Source: Prado023 sp963777855 | GTDB taxonomy: Bacteria; Actinomycetota; Actinomycetes; S36-B12; CAIYMF01 | Length of the DNA: 64,000 nucleotides | Reading direction: 5' to 3' | Assembly: GCA_963777855.1 (NCBI GenBank) | Contig: CAVZRW010000017.1 | Location: 1-64,000, forward strand | Part shown: piece after piece, positions 26,786 through 35,759 of the stretch | How positions within the stretch are numbered: the stretch's first letter is position 1 | How the letters are laid out: every line of letters begins with the position of its first letter | Position numbers and translations under genes: made by a program | The notes under the pieces: model-generated | Told to the model about the DNA's origin: nothing | The model's database searches: none | Seen by the model: the letters and a program-made list of their open reading frames with translations, nothing else

Positions 26786-27810
26786 TCAGCTCCACGAGCA
26801 CGTCGGCGGCCCGCTCGATGCCGGCATCGTCCACGTCGAGGTGGGTCACCAGGCGCGCGACCCGTTCGCCGAGCACGCTCACGCCGACCCCCTGCTCCCG
26901 GGCCCGGGCCGCCAGCTCAGGGGCCGACGGCCCCGCGGTCAGGTTGAGCACGACGATGTTGGTGGCCACCTCCGCCGGGTCCACGACGTCCGGACGCACC
27001 TGCGCCAGGCGCGGCGGCCAGGTGGCTGGCGCGCGCGTGGTCGTCGGCCAACCGCTGGACATGGTGGTCGAGGGCGTACAGCCCCGCGGCCGCCAGGACG
27101 CCCACCTGGCGCATCCCCGCGCCGTAGCGCTTGCGCCAGACCCTCGCCTCGGCGATCCGCTCGGCGGTGGAGACCACGACCGAGCCGATCGGGGCACCCA
27201 GGCCCTTCGACAGGCAGACGGTCGCGGTGTCGAACAGGCCCGCGATCTCGGCCAGGGCCACGCCGGAGGCCACGTGGGCGTTCCACAGCCGTGCCCCGTC
27301 CAGGTGCAGGGCGACCCCCGCGCCGTCGGCGAACGCGCGCAGCGCACGCATCTCGTTCAGCTCCTGCACCGTGCCCCCGCCGAAGTTGTGCGTGTCCTCC
27401 ACCGCGATCGCGCGGGTGGACACCAGGTAGGGACCCGCCGCCGGTGCGGCCATGGCACTGGCCACGCCCGCGTCGAGGCGGCCGTTGGCCGAGTCCCACG
27501 TGCGCGTGGTCACCCCGCCGAGCACCGCATGGGCGCCGAGCTCGGCACGCACGACATGGGCCAGCCGGTCGCAGAGCAGCTCGCCGCCGGGCGGCACCAG
27601 CGTGCGCACCGCCAGCTGGTTGGCCAGCGACCCGGTCGGCACGAACAGCCCCGCCTCGTGGCCCAGCAGCCGGGCCACCCGGGCCTCGAGGGCGTTGACC
27701 GTGGGGTCCTCTCCGTACACGTCGTCACCGACGACCGCCTCGGCCATCGCCGCGCGCATGCCCGGGGTCGGGCGGGTGACGGTGTCCGAGCGCAGGTCGA
27801 CGAGATCCAT
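26775..27810 (-). pseudogene. Low-specificity L-threonine aldolase, frameshifted as read
   Basis: PLP-dependent beta-eliminating lyase family: DLRSDTVTRPTPGMRAAM, EDPTVNALE, VEDTHNFGGGTV, and the PLP lysine in CLSKGLGAPIGS. It cleaves threonine to glycine and acetaldehyde. At about 27015 one extra base shifts the frame; the rest (RLAQVRPDVVDPAEVATNIVV to VELISR) is in the next frame to 26775. Removing one base gives 344 residues, a normal length. A sequencing error is likely because catalytic residues are all conserved. Confidence 0.87.
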
Positions 27811-27925
27811 GGCGGGCAGCCTACGCACGTGCGCCACGGACCTGCTGCATCCTGGACGCGGCCGGGTCCGCGCTACCGTTGCCCCGCGGCGCACCCGGCA
27901 GCCGCCGTGGGGACGGAGGGCACTC

Positions 27926-28654
27926 GTGCGCAGATCGGCTCGTGGGGCGGGAGTGCTGGCCGCAGTGATGCTGCTCAGCGGCTGCTCGGCGATCGACTCG
28001 GTGAGCCGCGAGCTCGGCGGGTGGACCGACGAGGACCTGCTGTACACGGTCTCGCTCACCGAGGCCGACGCTGCGCAGGGAGCCCTGTTCGAGCCCTACG
28101 AGGGCGGCGACTCGGTGGAGGGCCAGGCCTCGCTCGACCTGTGCCACGCCGAGTTCCCCAGCGAGGGCCTGCGCACCGGCCGCAACCAGGTCGGCATCGG
28201 CCAGGACCAGGGCGAGAACTGGGTGAGCAGCGAGGCGATCCTCTACGCCACCCCCGAGGACGCCCAGCAGGCGATGGGTGAGCTCGAGGAGGCCGTGAAG
28301 GACTGCCCCACCGGCCCTGTGGAATCCCCCGGCGGCGACCCGCAGGTCTGGTCGTTCCAGGACGCGCCCGACGCCGACTGGGCCCAGGAGCCCGGGGTCA
28401 CCCGTCAGGCGTACGCGTTCACCGTCGACACGGGCAACGGCCGGCAGTTCAGCAGCACGGCCACCTACCTCCAGCGCGGTCGGATGGTGCTCGCGCTCTA
28501 CGTGGCGCCCGGCGACGCCCCGTCCACGGTGATCGTCAACGCCCCCTCACCAGCGCGCTTCACGGAGGTCATGGCCCGGCGGCTGGCCTCGCTTCCCGAG
28601 GACGAGCTGCAGTACGGCACCCCGGGCGAGGAGCCCGGCGACCTCAGCGCATGA
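27926..28654 (+). CDS. Secreted lipoprotein of unknown function
   Basis: 242 residues from GTG 27926, with GGACGGAGGG just upstream as ribosome site. RRSARGAGVLAAVMLLSGC is a lipoprotein signal with lipobox LLSGC. The mature part is acidic with two cysteines (LDLCHAEF, VKDCPTG) that could pair. It resembles the PknH-type sensor-like lipoproteins of actinomycetes in layout, but I see no firm family signature. Its 3' end overlaps aroG tail to tail by 11 bases. Confidence 0.75.
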   Translation: MRRSARGAGVLAAVMLLSGCSAIDSVSRELGGWTDEDLLYTVSLTEADAAQGALFEPYEGGDSVEGQASLDLCHAEFPSEGLRTGRNQVGIGQDQGENWVSSEAILYATPEDAQQAMGELEEAVKDCPTGPVESPGGDPQVWSFQDAPDADWAQEPGVTRQAYAFTVDTGNGRQFSSTATYLQRGRMVLALYVAPGDAPSTVIVNAPSPARFTEVMARRLASLPEDELQYGTPGEEPGDLSA

Positions 28655-29999
28655 CCAGCATCTCGGCCACGGCGAAGGCCAGCTCCAGCGACTGGACGCG
28701 GTTCAGGCGGGGGTCGCACGCGGTCTCGTAGCGCAGGCCCAGGCCGTCCTCGGTGATCCCGGCCGTGCCCCCGACGCACTCGGTGACGTCGTCCCCGGTC
28801 AGCTCCACATGCAAGCCGCCCGGGTGCACGTCCAGGGCGCGCATCACCTCGAAGAAGCCGGTCACCTCGTCCATCACGTCGACGTACGAACGGGTCTTGT
28901 GCCCCGAGGCGGCCTCGAACGTGTTGCCGTGCATCGGGTCGCAGACCCAGACCACGGGGTGCCCCGAGTCGCGCACCGCTGCCACGATCGCCGGCAGCGC
29001 CTGCCGGACGCGCCCGGCCCCCATGCGGGTGATGAACGTCAGTCGCCCGGGGCTGTAGTGCGGGTCGAGTGCGTCGGCGAGGGCCACGGCGTCGGCCGGG
29101 GAGGTGCTCGGGCCGAGCTTCACGCCCACCGGGTTGCGGATCTCGCGGGCGAACTCCACATGCGCCCCGTCCAGGGAGCGGGTGCGCTCACCGATCCACA
29201 GGAAGTGGGCGGAGACGTCGTAGGGCAGGTCGGTGCGCGAGTCGATCCGGGTCAGCGCATCCTCGTAGTCCAGCAGCAGCGCCTCGTGACCGGCGAAGAA
29301 CTCCACGCGGTGGAACTCCTCGGGATCCGCGCCGCAGGCCTTCATGAACGACAGGGCGCGATCGATCTCGCCGGCCATCAGCTCGTAGCGCCGGCCCGCC
29401 TCGGTGGAGGCCACGAAGTCCTGGTTCCACGAGTGGACGTGGCGCAGGTCGGCGTACCCACCCTGGGTGAACGCGCGCACGAGGTTCAGCGTGGCGCTGG
29501 CCGTGTGGTACGCCTGCACCAGCCTCTGCGGGTCTGCGCGCCGCGCCTCGGCGGTGGCCAGCACGTCGTTGACCGCGTCACCACGGTAGCTCGGGATGGC
29601 CAGCCCGCCGACCATCTCCACGTCGTTGCTGCGCGGCTTGCCGTACTGACCGGCCATCCGGCCGATCTTGACCACGGGCATCGAGGCGCCGTAGGTGAGC
29701 ACGATCGCCATCTGCAGCACGGTCTTGAGCTTGGCCCGGATGGAATCGGCGGTGGCCCCGGCAAAGGTCTCCGCGCAGTCGCCGCCCATCAGCACGAACG
29801 CGTCACCCCGTGCGGCGTCGGCCAGCCGCTCGGTGAGCTGGTCGACCTCGCCGGCGAACACCAGCGGCGGCAGGGCACGCAGGGTCGCGGTGGCCCGGGC
29901 CAGGGCGTCCGGATCGGGCCAGGTGGGCTGCTGCGCCGCGACGCCACGGCGCGCGGGAGCTTCGGGGGTGGCGGTCAGCGCCGCATCCTGCACGGACAT
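28644..29999 (-). CDS. aroG: Class II 3-deoxy-7-phosphoheptulonate (DAHP) synthase
   Basis: 451 residues, the plant-type (class II) enzyme used by actinomycetes. FVLMGGDCAETF (metal/substrate site), KIGRMAGQYGKPRS, HSWNQDF, VGVKLGPST, and WVCDPMHGNTFE carry the PEP/E4P contacts. It is the first step of the shikimate pathway. ATG 29999 is preferred over one 13 codons upstream because MSVQD opens the aligned part. It is the counterpart of Rv2178c. Confidence 0.95.
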   Translation of the reverse strand: MSVQDAALTATPEAPARRGVAAQQPTWPDPDALARATATLRALPPLVFAGEVDQLTERLADAARGDAFVLMGGDCAETFAGATADSIRAKLKTVLQMAIVLTYGASMPVVKIGRMAGQYGKPRSNDVEMVGGLAIPSYRGDAVNDVLATAEARRADPQRLVQAYHTASATLNLVRAFTQGGYADLRHVHSWNQDFVASTEAGRRYELMAGEIDRALSFMKACGADPEEFHRVEFFAGHEALLLDYEDALTRIDSRTDLPYDVSAHFLWIGERTRSLDGAHVEFAREIRNPVGVKLGPSTSPADAVALADALDPHYSPGRLTFITRMGAGRVRQALPAIVAAVRDSGHPVVWVCDPMHGNTFEAASGHKTRSYVDVMDEVTGFFEVMRALDVHPGGLHVELTGDDVTECVGGTAGITEDGLGLRYETACDPRLNRVQSLELAFAVAEMLVMR

Positions 30000-30382
30000 G
30001 GGCCAAGGGTATGGCAGCCCGAGCCCACGGGTGACCACGCCGGGGGCCGGTGCCTGGGGCGCGCGGGCCGGGGCGCGGGGGCTCGGGTCGCGGCCGGCGG
30101 GTCGCGGGCGGGCCGGGGCGCGGGTCGCAGGCTCTCCCTACAACCTCGCGCACGGAATCGCTGTTTGCTGGGACGGCCAGGGACTCTTGCGCGGACCTTG
30201 CACGCGGTTCTGCCCGCGCTGCCGGGGATACCGGGCTCCCCCACCGTTCAGGCCCGCCCACAACTCGAGCCCGCCCGCCTCAGACTCGGGCCCCGCCTCG
30301 GTGCCCTCACACGGATCGGGCCCCGTCTCGAAGGAATCGCCCTTCGAAACGGGGCCCAAATCGCCGGCGGAGGCGCCCGGGG
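30000..30382. other. Intergenic region between aroG and pfp
   Basis: 383 bases. 30048-30130 is a run of imperfect gggcgcggg/gggtcgcgg repeats next to the aroG start. The right side holds the hairpin annotated at 30318-30357. The aroG promoter should lie here, but I see no convincing boxes and no gene. Confidence 0.6.
30318..30357 (-). terminator. Strong hairpin downstream of pfp
   Basis: GGGCCCCGT (30318-30326) pairs with 30349-30357; after one mismatch a further seven pairs (30328-30334 with 30341-30347) close a six-base loop. It lies 26 bases past the pfp stop on the minus strand. There is no T-run, which is usual for this G+C. Confidence 0.7.
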
Positions 30383-31609
30383 TCAGTGCTCGACGTGGAC
30401 CTTCTCGCGCTTGGGCTGGCCGATGCCCTCGAGCAGCTCACCGAACCAGGGCACGTCGATGTCGAACGCCTTGCCCCCCTTGATCCGCTCGAACTCGATG
30501 GCGCGCAGCTCGTCGCCCTGCTCCTCGTCGTGGCCGACCAGACCGGTGCCGCCGTTGAGGGCCGTGTGCACCGCCACGTCCACGCAGTCCTTGATCAGGG
30601 CCAGGTCGCGCTCGTTGGCTGCCGCGGCCCGCGAGTAGTAGCCGCTCTTCTGGATCAGCACCTTGCCGGCCTCGATCATCGGAGCGAACTGCTCGGCGAA
30701 CCACTGGCCGGGGTTGATCTCGTCGAGGCGCACGTGACCGAACGCGTCGCGCGGGACCTCCTGGCCGGCCGCCTCCATCTGGGCCACGATCGACTCCACG
30801 CCGGCACCCTCGGACAGGAAGATGTTGACGTTGCCGTGCTCGTCCATGATCGCCTTCAGCCGGCGGGCCTCGTCCTCGAGGTCGAGGGCCATCTCCGGGA
30901 CGAACACGGCGTGCACGTCGCGGCGGATCCGCGGCACGCCGAACGCGTCGAGCCACTCGCGCTCGTCGAGCAGGCGGCGGTACGACTGCGCCGTGGCGGC
31001 CGTCAGCCACCCGCAGTTGCGGCCCATGACCTCGTGCACGATCAGCATCCGCGGGGCCGCGCTGTGCTCCGAGACGACGTTCCAGAAGTAGCGCGCACCC
31101 TCGTCGGCGGCCGTCCACGCCCCCAGCGACTGCTTGATCGGGATGACGTCGTTGTCGATCGTCTTGGGCAGGCCCACCACCTGCAGGCCGTAGTCGTGGC
31201 GCGCCAGGAACGCCGCGAGGTCGGCGGCGGCGGTGTTGGTGTCGTCGCCACCGATCGTGTGCAGCACGTCCACCCCGTCGGCCACGAGCTGGTCGGCGGC
31301 CACCTTCTGCGGGTCCTCGCCCTCCTTGACCAGGCCGCGCTTGACGCAGTCGGCCACGTTGGTCAGCTTCACGCGGCTGTTGACGATCGGGCTGCCGCCG
31401 AATCCGTGCAGCAGGTAGGCCTTCTCCCGCACCTCGGGGGTGACCACCATCGTGTCCCCGTGCAGCAGACCCTGGTAGCCGCCGATGTAGGCGATGATCT
31501 CCACGTCCGGGGCGACCTCGGTGTAGCGCTCGATGAGGCCACCGACGGCCGAGGACAGGCAGGGGGCGAGGCCTCCGGCGGTGAGCAGTGCGACCTTCTT
31601 GACAGCCAT
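30383..31609 (-). CDS. pfp: Pyrophosphate-dependent 6-phosphofructokinase
   Basis: 408 residues. VALLTAGGLAPCLSSAVGGL, HTIGGDDTNTAAADLA, GLPKTIDNDVIP, and HEVMGRNCGWLTAAT match the Propionibacterium-type enzyme closely. The GGDDT motif (Asp after GGD, where ATP enzymes have Gly) and the Lys of PKTIDND are typical of PPi use. It reversibly phosphorylates fructose 6-phosphate with PPi, so it can work in glycolysis and gluconeogenesis. ATG 31609 is chosen; an upstream ATG at 31648 lacks alignment. It is divergent from glpK across 95 bases. Confidence 0.92.
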   Translation of the reverse strand: MAVKKVALLTAGGLAPCLSSAVGGLIERYTEVAPDVEIIAYIGGYQGLLHGDTMVVTPEVREKAYLLHGFGGSPIVNSRVKLTNVADCVKRGLVKEGEDPQKVAADQLVADGVDVLHTIGGDDTNTAAADLAAFLARHDYGLQVVGLPKTIDNDVIPIKQSLGAWTAADEGARYFWNVVSEHSAAPRMLIVHEVMGRNCGWLTAATAQSYRRLLDEREWLDAFGVPRIRRDVHAVFVPEMALDLEDEARRLKAIMDEHGNVNIFLSEGAGVESIVAQMEAAGQEVPRDAFGHVRLDEINPGQWFAEQFAPMIEAGKVLIQKSGYYSRAAAANERDLALIKDCVDVAVHTALNGGTGLVGHDEEQGDELRAIEFERIKGGKAFDIDVPWFGELLEGIGQPKREKVHVEH

Positions 31610-31704
31610 GGTTGACCCTTCCGCGACTCGGTACCAACGTCGGGGCAACGCTACCGAGGTGCTCGCGCGGACGCTGGATGGGGCGCGCGCCCTAGAGTGC
31701 CGCC

Positions 31705-33198
31705 ATGAGCATCCTGGCCATCGACGCCGGCACCACCGGCGTGACCGCGCTGCTGGTGTCCACCGACCTGCGGGTCATCGCCAAGGGGTACAGCGAGTTC
31801 CCCCAGCACTTCCCCGCCGACGGCTGGGTCGAGCACGACCCGGGGGAGATCTGGGCGGCCACCCTCGCGGCATTGCGCGAGGCGCTGGCCAGTGAGGCTG
31901 CGGCGGCCGACCCGCCCACCGCCGTGGGGATCACCAACCAGCGCGAGACCATCTGCTTCTGGGACCGCGAGACCATGGGCGCTCCGCGACGGGCGATCGT
32001 CTGGCAGGACCGGCGCACCGCCGGGATCTGCGCGAGCCTGCGCGAGGCCGGCCACGAGGCCACTGTCGCCCGCCTGACAGGCCTGCGCCTGGACCCGTAC
32101 TTCTCCGGGACGAAGCTGGCCTGGGTGCGCACCCAGGACCCGCGGACCTGGGCCCGCGTCGTCGCCGGCGAGGTCGCGGTCGGCACGGTCGACTCCTACC
32201 TGGTGGCGCGGATGACCCGCGGGCTGCACCACGTGACCGACCCGTCGAACGCCTCGAGGACCCTGCTCTACGACCTGCACACCGGCGACTGGAGCCCCAC
32301 GCTGCTGGACCTGTTCGGCGTGCCGCGCCAGGCCCTGCCCGACATCGTGCCCAGCTACGGCGTGATCGGGCGGACCGACCCGACGTGCTTCGCCGACCTC
32401 GACCTGCCGATCGCCGCCATCCTGGGCGACCAGCAGGCGGCCCTGTTCGGCCAGGGCTGCTACGCCCCGGGTTCGAGCAAGTGCACCTACGGCACGGGCT
32501 CCTTCGTGCTGGTGAACACCGGCGACCAGGTGGTGGCCTCGCACTCGGGGCTGCTGACCACGGTGGCCTGGCAGCACCCGGACGGCCGGCGTGAGTACGC
32601 CCTCGAGGGGGCCGTCTTCGTCACCGGGGCGGCGGTGCAGTGGCTGCGCGACGGCCTGGGGATCATCACCGCCGCCGCCGAGACCGAGGAGGTGGCCCGC
32701 TCGGTGCCCGACTCCGGCGGCGTGGTGTTCGTCCCCGCCCTGACCGGCTTGGGCGCCCCGGACTGGGACCCGTACGCGCGCGGCACGATCCTGGGCATCA
32801 CCCGCGGAACGACCAGGGCGCACCTGGTCCGCGCGACCCTGGAGGCGATCGCCTTCGAGGTGCGCGACGTGGTGGACCTGATGACCCGCGAGGCCGGGGT
32901 CACCCTGCCCGAGCTGGCCGTCGACGGCGGTGCCGCTGCGAACGGGTTCCTCTGCCAGGTGCAGGCCGACCAGCTCGGCGTGCCCGTCGTGCGCTCGGGC
33001 GAGCTGCAGGCCACCGGCCTCGGTGCGGCGGTCGCAGCGGGGCTCGGCACCGGCCTGTGGGCCTCCACCGACGAGGTGGGCCACCAGCTGCGCGAGTCCG
33101 CCGACGCCCGGTTCGCCCCCCAGCCCAACGACCCGGCCGCGCACCGGCGCTGGCGGATGGCCGTGGAGCGCGCGAAGGGCTGGGCCGCGGGCGTCTGA
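31705..33198 (+). CDS. glpK: Glycerol kinase
   Basis: 497 residues, standard length. AIDAGTTGVTALLV (phosphate loop), GITNQRETICFWDRET, VWQDRRT, ILGDQQAALFGQGC and the C-terminal ELAVDGGAAANGFLCQ identify the FGGY-family glycerol kinase. It makes glycerol 3-phosphate from ATP and glycerol. No facilitator or dehydrogenase gene is adjacent. A 39-bp duplication follows the stop. Confidence 0.93.
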   Translation: MSILAIDAGTTGVTALLVSTDLRVIAKGYSEFPQHFPADGWVEHDPGEIWAATLAALREALASEAAAADPPTAVGITNQRETICFWDRETMGAPRRAIVWQDRRTAGICASLREAGHEATVARLTGLRLDPYFSGTKLAWVRTQDPRTWARVVAGEVAVGTVDSYLVARMTRGLHHVTDPSNASRTLLYDLHTGDWSPTLLDLFGVPRQALPDIVPSYGVIGRTDPTCFADLDLPIAAILGDQQAALFGQGCYAPGSSKCTYGTGSFVLVNTGDQVVASHSGLLTTVAWQHPDGRREYALEGAVFVTGAAVQWLRDGLGIITAAAETEEVARSVPDSGGVVFVPALTGLGAPDWDPYARGTILGITRGTTRAHLVRATLEAIAFEVRDVVDLMTREAGVTLPELAVDGGAAANGFLCQVQADQLGVPVVRSGELQATGLGAAVAAGLGTGLWASTDEVGHQLRESADARFAPQPNDPAAHRRWRMAVERAKGWAAGV

Positions 33199-33276
33199 GG
33201 TGCGGACGCCCCGCCCTGCCGAGGCCCCGGGAGACCGGGTGCGGACGCCCCGCCCTGCCGAGGCCCCGGGAGCCCG
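33199..33276. repeat. 39-bp tandem duplication after glpK
   Basis: Two copies with period 39 (33199-33237, 33238-33276), one mismatch, placed between the convergent glpK and acyltransferase stops. Both copies contain ccccgccc and ccccggg runs. There is no sign of coding. Confidence 0.85.
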
Positions 33277-33279
33277 GGC

Positions 33280-34026
33280 TCAGGCGCGCGCGGCGGCCGC
33301 GTCGTCGGCTGCAGCGATCTGCGCGGCGGTCGGCGTGGAGGTGCCGTAGCGGCCGATCAGCTCCTTGGCCTTGTTCGCGTAGATGTCCACGTACTCCTGG
33401 CCGGAGAGCATCATCAGCTCGTACATGATCTCGTCGGTCATGCTGCGCAGCACGAACCGGTCGTGCTCCATGCCCGAGTAGCGGGAGAAGTCCAGCGGGG
33501 CGCCGATCCGGATCGTCAACGGGTACAGGTTCGGGATCTTCTGGCCGGTGGGCTGGATCTTGTCGGTGCCGATCATCGCCACCGGGATCACCGGCGCGGG
33601 CGCGGCCAGGGCCATGCGCGCCGGACCTGTGCGCCCGCGGTAGAGCCGGCCATCCGGGGATCGGGTGCCCTCCGGGTAGATGCCCAGCAGGTTGCCCTCA
33701 CGCAGCACACCCACCCCGGTGTCGATCGCGGCCATGCTTGCCCGGCCGCCGGAACGGTCGACGGGGATCTGGCCGACGCCGTAGAAGAACTGCTTGCTCA
33801 GCCACCCCTTCACCCCGGGCCCGGTGAAGTAGTCGCTCTTGGCCAGGAAGGTGATCTTGCGGTCGCACACCATGGGCAGGAAGAACGAGTCGGAGAACGA
33901 CAGGTGGTTGCTGGCCAGGATCGCCGGGCCCTCGGTCGGGATGTGCTCGAGGCCCTCCACCTCGGGGCGGTACAGGGTCTTCAGGGGCGGACCGATGAGC
34001 ACGTTCTTCATCAGTTCGTACAGCAT
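33280..34026 (-). CDS. 1-acyl-glycerol-3-phosphate acyltransferase (PlsC family)
   Basis: 248 residues. ILASNHLSFSDSFFLP holds the HX4D-type catalytic motif and GIYPEGTRSPDG the EGTR motif for the phosphate. It transfers an acyl chain to lysophosphatidate or a related acceptor at the membrane. It is the counterpart of Rv2182c in the mannosyltransferase neighbourhood, so a glycolipid acceptor is also possible. Codon 6 Met is an alternative start. Confidence 0.9.
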   Translation of the reverse strand: MLYELMKNVLIGPPLKTLYRPEVEGLEHIPTEGPAILASNHLSFSDSFFLPMVCDRKITFLAKSDYFTGPGVKGWLSKQFFYGVGQIPVDRSGGRASMAAIDTGVGVLREGNLLGIYPEGTRSPDGRLYRGRTGPARMALAAPAPVIPVAMIGTDKIQPTGQKIPNLYPLTIRIGAPLDFSRYSGMEHDRFVLRSMTDEIMYELMMLSGQEYVDIYANKAKELIGRYGTSTPTAAQIAAADDAAAARA

Positions 34027-34152
34027 CGAGAGTCCTCCCTGTGGCCAAGGACACGGTATGGGACGCCCACCCGGAGGGGCAACGCGAACGGCCGACGCCT
34101 CCGGCGGGAGTGTGCGACCATGATCCGGCCCACGCCAAGGTCAGGAGCAGCG

Positions 34153-34776
34153 ATGTCCGGCACCCCGGAGCGCGACGACGCCGCCGAGTTCGAGGCTGCG
34201 TGGGCGCGCATCGTGCAGGACCTGACCGGCGACCAGAGCCCCGACCCGAGCGCAGATCGGACCCCCGACCAGGCCGCAGATCGGACCCCCGACCAGACCC
34301 CTGACGGACGCCCTGCGACGGACCCCCGCCCGACCTCCGCCACGGACCCCGGCCTGGCCGCTCTCTTCGAGCCCCTGCGCCGCGCCGAGGCCGCCGCCGA
34401 CCCGGCTGAGGACCCTGCCGGTGATGGCCCCGCGACCGGGTCGAGACCGAACCCGGCCGCAGCCTCGACCCCCGGGGCCGATGCCCCCACGGGGCGGCGC
34501 AGCGCCGACCCCGAACCGGACTCGTGGGACGACGAGGGGCACTTCACGCCGCCGCCGCCACCGGACCTTCCCGAGGGCACCCCGCTGACGCGGCTGGCCT
34601 GGGTGGGCACCCTGGGGGGACCGGCCATCCTGCTGCTCAGCGCGCTGACCGGCTGGGACCCGCCGCGCGCAGTCACGATGGGGGCAGGGCTGGCCTTCCT
34701 GGCCGGGTTCTCCACGCTGGTGTGGCTGCTGCCCGAGGCACGGGAGGACGGCTGGGACGACGGGGCCCGGTTGTAG
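34153..34776 (+). CDS. Hypothetical membrane protein with disordered acidic N-terminus
   Basis: 207 residues. Residues 1-130 are low-complexity Asp/Pro/Ala/Thr, with DRTPDQ-type repeats near 35-60. Then FTPPPPPDLPEG and two membrane segments (WVGTLGGPAILLLSALTGW, MGAGLAFLAGFSTLVWLL) end the protein. The FTPPPPP-x-LP plus two-helix pattern is common in actinobacterial conserved proteins of unknown function. ATG 34153 has GGAGCAGCG upstream. Confidence 0.78.
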   Translation: MSGTPERDDAAEFEAAWARIVQDLTGDQSPDPSADRTPDQAADRTPDQTPDGRPATDPRPTSATDPGLAALFEPLRRAEAAADPAEDPAGDGPATGSRPNPAAASTPGADAPTGRRSADPEPDSWDDEGHFTPPPPPDLPEGTPLTRLAWVGTLGGPAILLLSALTGWDPPRAVTMGAGLAFLAGFSTLVWLLPEAREDGWDDGARL

Positions 34777-34795
34777 GGCACCCGCCCGGCCCGGG

Positions 34796-35251
34796 CTACT
34801 GGGCCCGATCCGGATCGGGCCCGGCGGGCTCGCCGCCGGTGCCCTCGGGCTCGCTGCGGGTGCCTCCGGCAGCATCGCCAGCGTGGTCGTCGTCCGCCCC
34901 GGCCTCCGCTCCCAGGTCTGAGCCGACGTCGTCGGACCACTCGTCGGTCCAGCCCTCCTGCTCGGCCGGGGCGGGGCGGTCGAGGTCCTGGCCAGCGGTC
35001 CGCTGGGCCCCAGCGCTGGCCAGGGCTGAACCCATCCCGGCGATCAGGTCCCGAGCCATCTCGGTCATGTCGGTGATCACCTGGGGGTTGACCTGGTCGA
35101 GCGTGGCGGCGGCCTGGCAGATGGGGCAGGAGTCGCAGACAGCCTGTGGCACCGTCGGGCGCGCGGCGGGCTCGGGCGTGGGCAGCAGGAGGCCGGCGGA
35201 ATCCGCCCAGGAGCGCAGCGCGTCCCAGAACCCGATCGGGCGCTCGGCCAT
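34796..35251 (-). CDS. Hypothetical protein with CxxC..C motif, partner of the START protein
   Basis: 151 residues. The N-terminal 70 contain AVCDSCPICQAAATLDQVNPQVI, a possible metal or redox site, and an amphipathic helix. The C-terminal half is disordered and acidic. The start overlaps the upstream START-like gene stop (ATGA at 35248-35251), so the two are coupled, an arrangement common in actinomycetes. Function is unknown. Confidence 0.75.
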   Translation of the reverse strand: MAERPIGFWDALRSWADSAGLLLPTPEPAARPTVPQAVCDSCPICQAAATLDQVNPQVITDMTEMARDLIAGMGSALASAGAQRTAGQDLDRPAPAEQEGWTDEWSDDVGSDLGAEAGADDDHAGDAAGGTRSEPEGTGGEPAGPDPDRAQ

Positions 35252-35682
35252 CAGCCCTCCACGCGTCGCTTGAGGCCCTTGAGCGCCGAGTCGATGACGA
35301 CCTTCTCGCCCCGGCGGCGCAGCATCCCGACCACGGGGATGTTGAGCTCCATCGTGAGCCGGTACTCCACGTCCGTGGTGCCATCACCCCGGTCGGTGCA
35401 CACGTAGGTGCCCTCGAGGTGCTTGAGCATGTGGCTCTTGAGCAGGTGCCAGGAGACCTCGGTCTCCTGCCAGTCGTAGGCCACGGAGTAGACGTCCTTG
35501 GTGACGCCGAAGTTCCCGTGGAAGGTCGCCTCCGCCGGCCGGCCGTCGTCCTGCACCACGTCCGCCGTCGCCGAGTCGATCCCGCCGATCCAGTCGGCGT
35601 AGGTCTCCACGTCGGCGATCACGTCCATGATCGTCGCCGGATCGGAGGCGATCACGATGCTGGAGTGCGTCTGCTGGGTCAC
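35251..35682 (-). CDS. SRPBCC/START-like (polyketide cyclase family) protein
   Basis: 143 residues. ADVETYADWIGGIDSA at the N-terminus and the long C-terminal helix (IDSALKGLKRRVEG) define the START/SRPBCC hydrophobic-cavity fold. Homologues sit in the same neighbourhood in mycobacteria (Rv2185c), where lipid or polyketide binding is supposed. The ligand cannot be told. Confidence 0.85.
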   Translation of the reverse strand: MTQQTHSSIVIASDPATIMDVIADVETYADWIGGIDSATADVVQDDGRPAEATFHGNFGVTKDVYSVAYDWQETEVSWHLLKSHMLKHLEGTYVCTDRGDGTTDVEYRLTMELNIPVVGMLRRRGEKVVIDSALKGLKRRVEG

Positions 35683-35714
35683 GGTCGCACAGGCTATCCG
35701 GTTTCCCGGGCTCT

Positions 35715-35732
35715 GCCCACGCTAGCGTGGGC
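35715..35732. promoter_or_regulatory. 18-bp perfect palindrome between the START and LuxR genes
   Basis: GCCCACGCTAGCGTGGGC, nine-base arms and no spacer, 27 bases before the LuxR start and 32 bases before the START-protein start on the other strand. It contains TAGCGT, a plausible -10, on both strands. A candidate operator for the LuxR protein itself, by inference. Confidence 0.55.
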
Positions 35733-35759
35733 CCGAGCCGCCCGGAGGAGGGAGCCCGC

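Noticed and set aside
30383..31609. ATP-dependent PfkA
   Set aside because: The GGDDT and PKTIDND motifs and overall similarity point to the pyrophosphate enzyme of Propionibacterium type.
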